Shown here piece after piece: positions 7,528-15,804 of a stretch of 37,954 nucleotides of DNA. The stretch comes from Hyphomicrobiales bacterium (GTDB lineage Bacteria; Pseudomonadota; Alphaproteobacteria; Rhizobiales; Beijerinckiaceae), in contig JAIYAB010000089.1 of NCBI GenBank assembly GCA_027489275.1, forward strand, positions 1 to 37,954, read 5' to 3'. The position numbers and the translations under genes are program-made. Under the pieces are notes generated by a model. That model searched no databases and was not told the origin of the DNA. It saw nothing but the letters and a program-made list of their open reading frames with translations. Position 1 is the first letter of the stretch. The number at the start of each line of letters is the position of its first letter.

Positions 7528-8925
7528 ATGGGCAACCACGCCTCGGACAATCCGCACACGCGGGCCATCGCCGGCTTCGTCTCCGGCCTCGCCTATGACG
7601 CCATCCCGGGCGCCGTGCGCGATCGGATCAAGCTTCTGGTACTCGATTCGCTCGGCTGCGCGCTCTACGGCGCCGACCTTCCCTGGACGCGGATCCTGCA
7701 GACGACGCTCGCCCGGTACGACGCCACCCGCACGAGCCCGGTCTGGGGCACAGACCAGGCGCTCTCCGCGCCGCACGCGGCGCTGGTCAACGGTACGCAG
7801 GTGCAGGGCTTCGAGCTCGACGACGTGCACCGCCAGGGCGTGCTGCACGTGGGCGCGGTGACCCTGCCGGCGCTGCTGGCCGCCGTCGGACCCGACACGC
7901 CGCTCGACGGGCGGGAGCTCCTGGCCGCCATCGTCGCCGGCTACGAGATCGGCCCGCGGGTCGGCATGTGCATGGGGCAGGAGCATATCGGCCAGGGCTG
8001 GCATTCGGGCGCCACAGTGGGCGTCTTCTCGGCCGCCGCCGGCGCGGCCCGCGCCATGCGCCTGACGCCCGACCAGACGGTGCACGCGCTCGGCATCGCC
8101 GGGACGCAGTCGGCGGGCCTGATGGCCGCCCAGTACGGCGCCATGGTGAAGCGCATGCATGCCGGCCGCTCGGCCCAGAGCGGCCTGTACGGCGCGCTGC
8201 TGGCACGCGATGGCTTCACCGGCATCGTGGACGTGTTCGAGGCGCCCTACGGCGGCTTCTGCACCACCTTCTCGCGCTCGACCGACCGCTTCGATCTCGC
8301 GGAACTGTCGCGGGGCCTCGGCGACGGCTTCGAGACCATGCGCATCTCGCTCAAGTTCTACTCCTGCGTGGGCAGCAACCACACGACGCTCGACGCCATC
8401 CGCGCCATCCAGGCCCGGCGTCCCTTCGTCCACGGGGAGGTCGACCGCATCGTCGTGCACGGCTCGCAGGTCACCGTCGACCATGTCGGCTGGCCTTACG
8501 AGCCGCAGGGCCTGACCTCCGCGCAGCTCAACCTGCCCTTCTGCGTGGCCACCCTGCTGCTCGAGGGCGACGTCTTCGTCGACCAGTTCCCGGAGGACTG
8601 CGTCGGCAATCACGAGCGCATCGCCCTGTCGCGCAAGGTCGAGGTCGTGCACGACCCGGCGATCACCGCGCTCGGCTCGAAGTTCCGCCACAAGGTGCGC
8701 GTCGACGTGCACTTCAGGGACGGCGCCTGCCTCAGCGAGACGCGAGAGGCCCCACGCGGCAGCGAGACGTCCTTCGCCAGCGAAGCCGACATCGTCGACA
8801 AGTTCCGCAAGCTGGCCGCCAAGCGCCTCACCGACGCGCAGCAGGACGCCCTTGTCGAAGCCGTGCTGCGGATGGAGACGCTGTCGAGCGCCCACACCCT
8901 CGTCGAGAGGCTGCGCCGTCCGTGA
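7528..8925 (+). CDS. MmgE/PrpD family protein, copy 2
   Basis: This 465-residue MmgE/PrpD superfamily member carries the landmarks KLLVLDSLGCALYGAD (35-50), ALVNGTQVQGFELDD (85-99), HVGAVTLPALLA (107-118), QGWHSGATVGVFSAAAGAA (156-174) and LKFYSCVGSNHTTLDA further on. It differs from copy 1 in having GWHSGAT where copy 1 has GWHPTAT, and SCVGSNHTTLDA in place of CCASTHPALDA. The two therefore probably act on different substrates or at different steps rather than being duplicates. A GGAGA sequence precedes the ATG at good spacing. It lies 49 bp after the lyase gene and overlaps the next gene by 4 nt (GTGA). Its reaction is unassigned: hydratase, decarboxylase and epimerase are all known in this family. 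Confidence 0.87.
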   Translation: MGNHASDNPHTRAIAGFVSGLAYDAIPGAVRDRIKLLVLDSLGCALYGADLPWTRILQTTLARYDATRTSPVWGTDQALSAPHAALVNGTQVQGFELDDVHRQGVLHVGAVTLPALLAAVGPDTPLDGRELLAAIVAGYEIGPRVGMCMGQEHIGQGWHSGATVGVFSAAAGAARAMRLTPDQTVHALGIAGTQSAGLMAAQYGAMVKRMHAGRSAQSGLYGALLARDGFTGIVDVFEAPYGGFCTTFSRSTDRFDLAELSRGLGDGFETMRISLKFYSCVGSNHTTLDAIRAIQARRPFVHGEVDRIVVHGSQVTVDHVGWPYEPQGLTSAQLNLPFCVATLLLEGDVFVDQFPEDCVGNHERIALSRKVEVVHDPAITALGSKFRHKVRVDVHFRDGACLSETREAPRGSETSFASEADIVDKFRKLAAKRLTDAQQDALVEAVLRMETLSSAHTLVERLRRP

Positions 8926-10079
8926 CCTCGCCCGGCGGGCCGGCCTGGCGGAGGCTGCGCCGGTTGGGGGGCCGCCTCGCCGCGCGGCGCCCGTCCCCGC
9001 GCGAGGTCGCCGCGCTACTCGCAGCGCTGGCGGCGGGGGCCCTGTTCTACCGGCTCGCGGTGCCGCTCGCCTGGGTGCTCGGGCCGCTCGTGGCGACCGC
9101 CGCGCTGGCCATCGCTGGCTGGCCGGTCTTCGCCTCGGTCAACGCTCGGCGCTTCGGCCAGGTCACCATCGGGGCGAGCATCGGCCTGAACATCAGCGCC
9201 GCCGTGCTCGCCACCATCGTCATGTGGCTGCCCGTGATGGTGGCGACGGCGATCTTCGCCATCGTGCTGGGCGGAATCATCGCGGCGCCGCTGGCCCGCT
9301 GGGGCGGCATCGACGTCCGCACCGCCTACTATTCCATGATGCCCGGCGGCCTCACCGAGATGGCGAACATCGGGCTCGCGGCCGGCGCGCGGCCCGAGCC
9401 CATCGCGCTTGCGCAATCGCTGCGCGTGACGCTGCTGGTGGTCATCCTGCCGCCGCTTATCGTGGCCCTCGACATCCATGGCGACGCGGTGGACGGGCTT
9501 GCCGGCCAGCCGCTGCCCTGGCTCCACACGCTCCTCGCGCTCGCGCTCGGCGCGGGCGGGGTCTGGCTCGCGCGGCTCCTGCGGTTCAACAATCCCTGGA
9601 TGCTGGGGGCCCTGATCGGCACGGGAACGGCCGCGGCGCTTGGGCTGCTGGTCGGCAAGCTGCCCACCTGGCTGTTCTATGCCGGCCAGTTCATGATCGG
9701 CATCGCGGTCGGCGCGCGGTTCAGGCGCGAGAGCCTCATGCGCCTGCCGCGCTTCGCTGTGGCGGTCACAGGAACGATCATCATCGTGGCCGCTATCATG
9801 GGCGCCTATGCGGCGTTGCTCTCCCGCCTGAGCGGTCTCGATCTCGCCAGCGCGGCGCTCGGCGCATCGCCCGGAGGCTTCGCCGAAATGGCAATTACCG
9901 CGCAGACGCTGCATCTGTCCGTTGGCCTCGTCACGGCCTTCCACGTCGTGCGCGCGTTCCTCGTCAATGCGGCCGTCGAGCATATCCGGGTCTTGCTGGC
10001 CCGCATCGGCGTGTTCACGACGATGAGCCGCCTCGTCGGCTTACCGTGCGAGCCCGGTTCGACGCGGGAGCGGGAGTAG
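8922..10079 (+). CDS. AbrB-family integral membrane protein (PF05145-type), putative transporter
   Basis: This membrane protein of 385 residues has about ten hydrophobic segments. It contains an internal duplication: MMPGGLTEMANIGLAAG in the first half and ASPGGFAEMAITAQTLH in the second, a repeat typical of the AbrB/putative ammonia monooxygenase membrane family. Despite the family name it is unrelated to the DNA-binding AbrB regulator. The chosen start is GTG 8922, which overlaps the TGA of the preceding MmgE/PrpD gene (GTGA), a coupling arrangement that also gives the family's usual length. It is the last gene of the gntR operon. Family members often accompany organic-acid catabolic genes, so export or import of a carboxylate is a reasonable inference without direct evidence. 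Confidence 0.82.
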   Translation: MTSPGGPAWRRLRRLGGRLAARRPSPREVAALLAALAAGALFYRLAVPLAWVLGPLVATAALAIAGWPVFASVNARRFGQVTIGASIGLNISAAVLATIVMWLPVMVATAIFAIVLGGIIAAPLARWGGIDVRTAYYSMMPGGLTEMANIGLAAGARPEPIALAQSLRVTLLVVILPPLIVALDIHGDAVDGLAGQPLPWLHTLLALALGAGGVWLARLLRFNNPWMLGALIGTGTAAALGLLVGKLPTWLFYAGQFMIGIAVGARFRRESLMRLPRFAVAVTGTIIIVAAIMGAYAALLSRLSGLDLASAALGASPGGFAEMAITAQTLHLSVGLVTAFHVVRAFLVNAAVEHIRVLLARIGVFTTMSRLVGLPCEPGSTRERE

Positions 10080-10136
10080 AACGTCGTCGCGTCCGCTGGC
10101 CGTCAGCGTTGACGTGACAACGCCCGGGATCGTTCT

Positions 10137-11069
10137 CTAGATTGATGTTCGGTTGGCGCCCTTCAGGTGAAGCATGGCGCGCGCTTCGTCCGGTGTTGCA
10201 ACATCGTAGCCCATGGCTTCGATGATTGTCCGCGCTGCCCGCACCTGTTCCGCATTCGAGCGCGCGAGGCGGCCGGCGCCTGACCACAGGCTATCCTCCA
10301 GTCCCACCCGGACGTTGCCGCCCATGGAGATCGAGGCTGTCGCGACCCGCATCTGGGCCGCGCCCGCGCCAAGGACGGACCAGACATACTGGTCGCCGAA
10401 CAGGCGGTCCGCCGTCCGCTTCATCATCGTGACATCCTCGAAATGAGTGCCGATCCCGCCGAGAATACCGAAGCAGGACTGGATGAACAGGGGCGGTTTC
10501 ACAAGCCCCTGGTCGAGGAAATACTTGAGATTATAAAGATGTCCAATGTCGTAACACTCGAACTCGAAGCGAGTATCGTTGCCGGCGCAGGTTTCCAGAA
10601 CGAACTCGATATCGGCGAACGAATTGCGGAAGACTGCGTCCTTCGACCGCTCCAGAGCCGGCTTCTCCCAGGCATGCTTGAAATCGGTGTAGCGCTCGAG
10701 CATCCGATGGAGGGCGAAGTTTATGGAGCCCATGTTCAGTGACGCGACTTCCGGCTTGAAGACGGCGGCCGGTCGAACGCGCTCTTCCTTGGTCATGCCC
10801 GGGCCACCACCCGTCGTCAGATTGATCACGGCGGACGTCGCCTGCTTGATCTGCGGCAGAAATCGACCGAAAGCTTCTGGAGACTGGTCGGGCTCCCCCG
10901 TGTCAGGCTTGCGGGCGTGAAGGTGGATGATCGAAGCGCCTGCTTCAGCCGCCCCGAGCGCACCATCGACGATCTCCTGAGGCGTGACAGGAAGATACGG
11001 TGACATCGACGGCGTGTGGATCGCACCGGTGACCGCACAGGTGATGATGACCTTCTTCGTCGCTGCCAT
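10137..11069 (-). CDS. BKACE family protein (beta-keto acid cleavage enzyme, DUF849)
   Basis: This 310-residue TIM-barrel protein of the BKACE family uses Zn to cleave a beta-keto acid with acetyl-CoA, giving acetoacetate and a new acyl-CoA; 3-keto-5-aminohexanoate cleavage enzyme is the prototype. It shows IITCAVTGAIHTPSMSPYLPVTP near the N terminus, where typical members have an ITCAVTGA opening, and then the metal-binding IIHLHAR with His49 and His51. Later come INLTTGGG, SLNMGSINF and the C-terminal ASISMGGNVRVGLEDS, which holds the conserved Gly-Asn-x-Arg-Val-Gly-x-Glu-Asp. GGGGGA precedes the ATG. It is transcribed leftward, apparently from its own promoter, because a TGTGATCACA palindrome lies 47 bp upstream. 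The keto acid substrate is unknown. Confidence 0.9.
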   Translation of the reverse strand: MAATKKVIITCAVTGAIHTPSMSPYLPVTPQEIVDGALGAAEAGASIIHLHARKPDTGEPDQSPEAFGRFLPQIKQATSAVINLTTGGGPGMTKEERVRPAAVFKPEVASLNMGSINFALHRMLERYTDFKHAWEKPALERSKDAVFRNSFADIEFVLETCAGNDTRFEFECYDIGHLYNLKYFLDQGLVKPPLFIQSCFGILGGIGTHFEDVTMMKRTADRLFGDQYVWSVLGAGAAQMRVATASISMGGNVRVGLEDSLWSGAGRLARSNAEQVRAARTIIEAMGYDVATPDEARAMLHLKGANRTSI

Positions 11070-11115
11070 CGTGCAAATCCCCCTGGCGAGTTGTTGGCCA
11101 CGCCTACAGTCGATC

Positions 11116-11125
11116 TGTGATCACA
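11116..11125. promoter_or_regulatory. TGTGATCACA palindrome upstream of the BKACE gene
   Basis: This is a perfect 10-bp palindrome in the 75-bp gap between the E1 gene stop and the BKACE start. The same motif recurs at 13962-13971 and, with one mismatch, at 22036-22045, each time in front of a gene of the same module. The spacing TGT-N4-ACA suits a dimeric GntR/FCD regulator; the one encoded at 14983-15705 is the natural candidate. Confidence 0.6.
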
Positions 11126-11144
11126 AAAAGAGTCAACGCTTCCG

Positions 11145-13361
11145 TCAGCAGGTCGGATTGCGTGCCTGTTCCTGGGACGATGACATGCCGGACTGCCGAA
11201 GGACATGCCTGAGGCCATGCGCAATGTCCGCCGGACCGGCGCAGGCAGCAGCTTCGAGAACCTTGGAGATACTCGGGGAGGCTTCGCCGCCCAGAACGCG
11301 ATGGACCGGTTGGTCGAGCCAGTCAAAGAGACGGTCCTGCACTTCGGCGGCCAGGATACCGCCGTAGGACGTTCCGATCGGCCCCTGTTCGACCACAAGG
11401 ACTTTGTGGGTCTTGCGAACCGATGCTTCGATCGTGTGCCAGTCGATGCCGGCCCGGTCGAGGGATCGCAGGTCAATGATCTCGGCGTCGATCCCGAGTT
11501 CGTCCACAACCGCCCGAACCTTGGCGACCATCGAGAGATACGTGAGCACGGTCATCGCCGCGCCCTGTCGAACGACTTTCGCTTTGCCAAGTGGAATGAA
11601 GTAGTCGAGGTCTGCCTCGGGCGCCGAGCCTTGGGAATTGTAAAGTTCGACGTGTTCGATGACCAGCACCGGATCCTTGCAACGGATCGCACTGTTCATC
11701 AGGCCGACATAGTCGAACGGCGTGGACGGTGCGACGATCCGCCAGCCGGCTGACGTCGCGTACAGACCGGCCGGGTCCATCGAGTGTTGAGACCCGTAAC
11801 CGGTGCCCATGGCAACTTTCGTCCTGAGCACGAGCGGCATGTCGCCGTCTCCGCCGAACATATGGCGCGCCCTCGCGATCTGGTTGAAAATCTGATCGGC
11901 AGCGACCCAGGTGAAGTCGGCATACATGAATTCGACGATGGGGATGAAGCGACCGTCCATCGCGATTCCTCCGGCCATACCGGAGAAGGCGTTTTCGCAG
12001 ATCGGCGTTCCGAGGACCCGATCGGGAAAGGCCTGATGCAGGCCACGCGTCGCGCCGTTGGTGCCTCCCTTCAGGCGATGGACATCCTCGCCCAGGATGA
12101 TGATCCTGGGATCCTCCTCCATGCGCCGGTGCAAGACCCGGGCGATGACATCGACGAATGTGGCTGATGGTGTAACGGGACCTTTGAACGTCTCCGACTC
12201 TTCGGTACGAACGCCGTCGAATTCCGACAGGTCACCCCGGATCCCGAAGTCGCGAAACGACCTGTCTGGCCACAAGGCGGGGACGATCCTGCGCTTGCCG
12301 TCCACATGCTCGAGCATGCTGTCGGCAATATCGTCCATCATCGCGACGGCGCCTTCGCGGAGCGCGCGGATGCCCTCTTCGCCAAAGAGCTGACGCTCCA
12401 TCGCTTCGCGTGCCACACGATCCAACGGATCGCGCTGGCGCCATGCCGCCTCCTCTTCCTTCGTGCGATAGCCGAACGCGCTTCCCGGCAGCGGGCCGTT
12501 CTGGTGGAAGAAGCGGTAGACGTCAGCCTCGATCACGGTAGGACCGCCGCCGTCACGCATCAGGGCCACCGCTTCGTTCATGGCGAGATGAACGGCAAGG
12601 GGGTCCATGCCGTCGACCTTCCAGGATGGAATAGAGAAGGCCGTACCGCGCGACGAAAGCCTCGGCTCCGCCGTCGATTCCTCGACCGTCGTCGAGACAG
12701 CATAGCGATTGTTCTCGATGAAAAAGCACAGCGGGAGCCGCCATGCGGCCGCGAGATTCATGGTTTCGAGCACCGATCCGATGTTGATCGCGCCGTCACC
12801 GAAGTAGGTGACGACCACGCCAGCGCTCCCGGCCCTTTTGTGGGCCCAGGCCGCACCGGCGGCGAGCGGTACACCGCCGCCAACGATTGCATTGGTCCCG
12901 AGGTTGCCCGCATCCCGCCAGCGCAGGTGCATCGAGCCGCCGCGGCCCTTACAGAATCCCTCCGAGAGCCCCATGATCTCGGCCAGAGCCTTGCGCGACA
13001 GGTGGCGCACACCTTCGCTGAGGGCCCCGGCGCCGACGCAAAGTCCATCCGGTGCAACATGCTGGAGCGACTTGGCCAGAAACTGGTGATGGCCCCGGTG
13101 GGAGCCGTTGATCTCGTCGCCCGCGCGAAGGCTCATCACCGAGCCCACGGCACCCCCTTCCTGGCCGATCGCGGAATGAGCCGGGCCGTGCACCAGTCCC
13201 ATCCCTGCAAGCTCCAGAACCTTTTCCTCGAAGGCTCGAATGACGTGGAGGGAGGCGAGCATGGTGCCCAACCCGGCAGGCGAAAGCGACGCCCAGTCAG
13301 CGCTCGTCGAACGAAGTTCGCGCCACCGTTCCCTTGGCGCCAGGTCGTGGTATTCGGGCAC
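11145..13361 (-). CDS. Fused E1 alpha-beta subunit of a 2-oxoacid dehydrogenase, ThDP-dependent
   Basis: This 738-residue protein joins the alpha and beta subunits of a pyruvate/acetoin/branched-chain 2-oxoacid dehydrogenase E1 in one chain. The alpha part (about 1-330) has VIRAFEEK, GPAHSAIGQEG, NGSHRGHHQFLAKS and the thiamine diphosphate motif GDGAINIGSVLETMNLAA (from about 188) ending in IENN. The beta part (about 400-720) has IIILGEDV, the ENAFSGMAGGIAMDGRFIP region, VEFMYADFTWVAADQIFNQ and GYGSQHS. The start is set at GTG 13361 because GGAGGT lies 7 nt upstream. An upstream in-frame GTG at 13400 would add 13 residues but lacks a ribosome-binding site. No E2 or E3 gene is visible in the window, so it must borrow them or work alone as a decarboxylase. 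Confidence 0.9.
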   Translation of the reverse strand: MPEYHDLAPRERWRELRSTSADWASLSPAGLGTMLASLHVIRAFEEKVLELAGMGLVHGPAHSAIGQEGGAVGSVMSLRAGDEINGSHRGHHQFLAKSLQHVAPDGLCVGAGALSEGVRHLSRKALAEIMGLSEGFCKGRGGSMHLRWRDAGNLGTNAIVGGGVPLAAGAAWAHKRAGSAGVVVTYFGDGAINIGSVLETMNLAAAWRLPLCFFIENNRYAVSTTVEESTAEPRLSSRGTAFSIPSWKVDGMDPLAVHLAMNEAVALMRDGGGPTVIEADVYRFFHQNGPLPGSAFGYRTKEEEAAWRQRDPLDRVAREAMERQLFGEEGIRALREGAVAMMDDIADSMLEHVDGKRRIVPALWPDRSFRDFGIRGDLSEFDGVRTEESETFKGPVTPSATFVDVIARVLHRRMEEDPRIIILGEDVHRLKGGTNGATRGLHQAFPDRVLGTPICENAFSGMAGGIAMDGRFIPIVEFMYADFTWVAADQIFNQIARARHMFGGDGDMPLVLRTKVAMGTGYGSQHSMDPAGLYATSAGWRIVAPSTPFDYVGLMNSAIRCKDPVLVIEHVELYNSQGSAPEADLDYFIPLGKAKVVRQGAAMTVLTYLSMVAKVRAVVDELGIDAEIIDLRSLDRAGIDWHTIEASVRKTHKVLVVEQGPIGTSYGGILAAEVQDRLFDWLDQPVHRVLGGEASPSISKVLEAAACAGPADIAHGLRHVLRQSGMSSSQEQARNPTC

Positions 13362-13479
13362 GCTTTCTACCTCCGCGAGGGCAGGAACCCGCCGTGACAC
13401 CCAAGCCCGTCAGTCTCCCGCGCCGGTCAAGCGGAGAGACTCGCGGCGCGTCGAAACACCACGCGTTTCAATCGATTGA

Positions 13480-13905
13480 TCAGGGATTGGGAGGCGACGT
13501 CGCCAGCAGGACGACGAGGACTTCGGTTCCGGTGTTGTGAATCCCGTGCACGCACCAGGACGGCAGATAGATGAACGTACCCGGCCCGACAGGCTCGCTG
13601 CCCCCCTCGTACAGGATCGTCCCGTGTCCCGAGATGACGCAATACGTCTCTTCGGTCTCATGTGAATGCAGATCCATGATGCCGTGAGGCGGCACGTAAA
13701 GCATGGCGATGCTGTGGTTCTTTGACCGGGCTTTTGGATTGGTCGGATGGACCACCCGAATTCCACAGGCCGGCGCTGTCTCCATGCCATAGATCACGGG
13801 AAGACCGTCCTGGACGGTAACGATCGATGGGCGAGGAAGAACGGCGGGCTTGGGGACGGTCGGCTCAGGAGCTCCATGCCCGGTCAAGACCTTGTAGGCG
13901 GCCAT
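13480..13905 (-). CDS. Small single-domain cupin protein
   Basis: This 141-residue protein has one cupin domain. The metal-binding motif 1 is visible as DLHSHETEE, giving His80, His82 and Glu86, and motif 2 as PGTFIYLPSWCVHGIHNTG with His120. The start at ATG 13905 is supported by GGGAGAGAG just upstream and by a family-typical length; the frame is open further upstream but with no plausible start signal. Small cupins of this type act as metal-dependent isomerases, decarboxylases or dioxygenases, or bind a ligand without catalysis. It is first in the leftward set cupin, E1, BKACE, and a TGTGATCACA palindrome lies 57 bp upstream. The specific reaction cannot be told from the sequence. Confidence 0.8.
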   Translation of the reverse strand: MAAYKVLTGHGAPEPTVPKPAVLPRPSIVTVQDGLPVIYGMETAPACGIRVVHPTNPKARSKNHSIAMLYVPPHGIMDLHSHETEETYCVISGHGTILYEGGSEPVGPGTFIYLPSWCVHGIHNTGTEVLVVLLATSPPNP

Positions 13906-13961
13906 TGTCTCTCTCCCTGGAAGCATCGAAGGTTTGTCGGGCTTGCCTATCGATGGCAATA

Positions 13962-13971
13962 TGTGATCACA
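13962..13971. promoter_or_regulatory. TGTGATCACA palindrome between divergent cupin and SDR genes
   Basis: This perfect copy of the module-B palindrome lies in the 252-bp gap between the leftward cupin gene (57 bp away) and the rightward SDR gene (186 bp away). The bases around it (CAATATGTGATCACAGTTAG) are more A+T-rich than the surroundings, as expected of a promoter. It is probably an operator for the GntR regulator encoded at 14983-15705. Confidence 0.62.
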
Positions 13972-14157
13972 GTTAGAATGGCGAATGCAGGATGCTCTGT
14001 CCAGCCTGCTCAGTGAGAGGTCTCTGCGGGGCCGGAACCCATGGGCATCGAACTCGCCCCCTGTCGATGAAGATCGTGGCAAAGACAATTCGAATGCCCG
14101 GGCATCTTCGCGCGATGAAAGCCCGAAGCCGTCGGTCGAGGTGAGCGGAGTAGAAGG

Positions 14158-14934
14158 ATGGACATGGGGTTGAGTGGCGCAAAAGTCCTTGTGACCGCGG
14201 GCGCCAGCGGCATCGGACGGGAGATTGCCCGGGCCTTCGTTCGCGAGGGCGCCCGGGTGCATGTCTGCGATGTGGACGCGAGCGCCTGTGCTGTTCTCGC
14301 CGAAACGGATCCCGCCATCGGCGGTACTGTTTGCGATGTCGCCGATCGCGATGCCGTGTCGGCGCTGTTCGAGCGGGCAACGCGCGATCTCGGGGGGCTG
14401 GACGTTCTCGTCAACAACGCCGGCATCGCCGGCCCGACGGGCCGCATCGACGATATCGCGGTGGAGGATTGGGACCGCTGCCTCGCCGTCTGCCTGACCG
14501 GTCAGTACAACTGCATCCGCCTTGCGCTGCCCTTTCTGAGACGCAGCGAGAACGCGTCGATCGTCAACCTGTCGTCGGCAGCCGGCAGGTTGGGATTTCC
14601 GTTGCGGGCCCCCTACGCGGCAGCGAAGTGGGGCGTCATTGGCCTGACCAAGACCCTGTCCATGGAACTAGGAGAAGACGGCATCCGCGTGAACGCCATC
14701 CTGCCAGGCATCGTCGCCGGCGATCGTCAGCGACGGGTCCTCGAATCGAAAGCCCAGCAGCGTGGGATCTCCTTCAAGGACATGGAGGCCAGGGCATTCT
14801 CGTTCACATCACTGAAGGAGTATGTGACGCCTCAGCAGATTGCAGATCAGATCCTGTTCATCGCCAGCCCTCGTGGACGGACGATCTCCGGCCAGGCCAT
14901 CTCGGTCTGTGGCGATACGCAAATGTTGAGTTAG
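14158..14934 (+). CDS. Short-chain dehydrogenase/reductase (SDR) family oxidoreductase
   Basis: This 258-residue classical SDR has the cofactor-binding motif TAGASGIG (13-20). CDVDAS follows at the end of the second beta strand, where Asp favours NAD(H), then VLVNNAGIAGP. The catalytic set is visible as Ser in IVNLSSAAG and Tyr-x3-Lys in YAAAKWG. The protein ends in GQAISVCGDTQ, resembling the usual SDR C terminus. Two Met codons are possible: ATG 14158, served by GGAG seven nt upstream, and ATG 14164, served by AGAAGG. They differ by two residues only. It is transcribed rightward, divergent from the cupin gene and convergent with gntR. It probably oxidises a hydroxyl group on the module's substrate. 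Confidence 0.88.
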   Translation: MDMGLSGAKVLVTAGASGIGREIARAFVREGARVHVCDVDASACAVLAETDPAIGGTVCDVADRDAVSALFERATRDLGGLDVLVNNAGIAGPTGRIDDIAVEDWDRCLAVCLTGQYNCIRLALPFLRRSENASIVNLSSAAGRLGFPLRAPYAAAKWGVIGLTKTLSMELGEDGIRVNAILPGIVAGDRQRRVLESKAQQRGISFKDMEARAFSFTSLKEYVTPQQIADQILFIASPRGRTISGQAISVCGDTQMLS

Positions 14935-14982
14935 CCGCCCCGAGCCTGAATGAGTGCTGCTGCTGGGGGCGACGCTGCCAAT

Positions 14983-15705
14983 TCACTCCGGCAGGACTTG
15001 GCGCGCGATGATGAATTCGCTGGCATTGTGGATGTCTGCTGCGATGGCCGCGCGGGCGGCCTCGCCATCGCGGCGCGCGATGGCTCCCACGGCCGCCGCG
15101 TGAAGTCCGAGAGCATGGCTGGACGAAAGCCTCTCCGGACTGCTGCGCATGTCGAGGTTGAGGATCGGGCCAGCCTTCAACCAAAGCCCCGAGATGATCT
15201 CGACCAGCATGGGCGAGCGTGTTGCGCGATAGATGGCAAAGTGAAGCCGCTGGTTTGCGGCGACGACCTTGGCCAGATCCGGCTTTTTCTTGCGTCCCTC
15301 CTCCCGAAAAGCAGCTTCGAAGGCTTCCATTTCGGGAATGTCCGAATCATGCCGGAGACCCGCGGCGCGGAAGGCCGCCATGCCCTCGATGTCGATCCTC
15401 AACTGGGTCAGTTCGCGGAACTGAGAGACGGTCATTGTCGGGACGCGAACAGCGCGATTGGGGGTCACCTCTACCGCGCGGTCAGCGACCAGGCGGTTGA
15501 TCGCCTCGCGGACGGGCGTCATCGAGACCCCGAGCGTGTCCGCCAGCTTGCGCAACGAGAGCTTCGATCCAGGCGAATACTCACCGGCGATCAGACGCTC
15601 TGACAAAATCACGCGGACACGCTCTCCGAGCGTCGTGCCCCCTTCGTCATCGCGGGCAAGCCGTTCGTCGGCAGGAGCAGCCGCCCCGAGATTTCTCTTG
15701 CTCAT
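14983..15705 (-). CDS. GntR-family transcriptional regulator, FCD subfamily (candidate TGTGATCACA binder)
   Basis: This 240-residue regulator has a winged helix at about 25-95. RVRVILSERLIAGEYSPGSKLS is followed by RKLADTLGVSMTPVREAIN, with the recognition helix SMTPVREAINRL, and a wing ending in AVRVP. The FCD domain shows the usual acidic/histidine ligand positions as in NQRLHFAIYR and the late DIHNASEF. It lies 99 bp downstream of the SDR gene at the end of the leftward operon that begins with the ABC binding-protein gene, so it should be co-expressed with its likely targets. The palindrome TGTGATCACA at three promoters of this module is a plausible operator. No such site precedes the regulator gene itself. 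Confidence 0.9.
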   Translation of the reverse strand: MSKRNLGAAAPADERLARDDEGGTTLGERVRVILSERLIAGEYSPGSKLSLRKLADTLGVSMTPVREAINRLVADRAVEVTPNRAVRVPTMTVSQFRELTQLRIDIEGMAAFRAAGLRHDSDIPEMEAFEAAFREEGRKKKPDLAKVVAANQRLHFAIYRATRSPMLVEIISGLWLKAGPILNLDMRSSPERLSSSHALGLHAAAVGAIARRDGEAARAAIAADIHNASEFIIARQVLPE

Positions 15706-15804
15706 TCGCTTCTTGGACTGACGCCACGGAGTCTCGATCGCTGGTGGATCGTGGTACTCCGCAGTCTGCGTCAGCGCAATTGCCGCCCGGCGGGCGCAGA
15801 CGCC

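Noticed and set aside
8922-10079. Reading the AbrB-family name as a DNA-binding transition-state regulator
   Set aside because: The protein has about ten membrane segments and no DNA-binding domain; only the family name is shared.
13906-14262. N-terminal extension of the cupin gene on the minus strand
   Set aside because: The extension would run over the operator at 13962 and into the divergent SDR gene; ATG 13905 has a good ribosome-binding site and gives normal cupin length.
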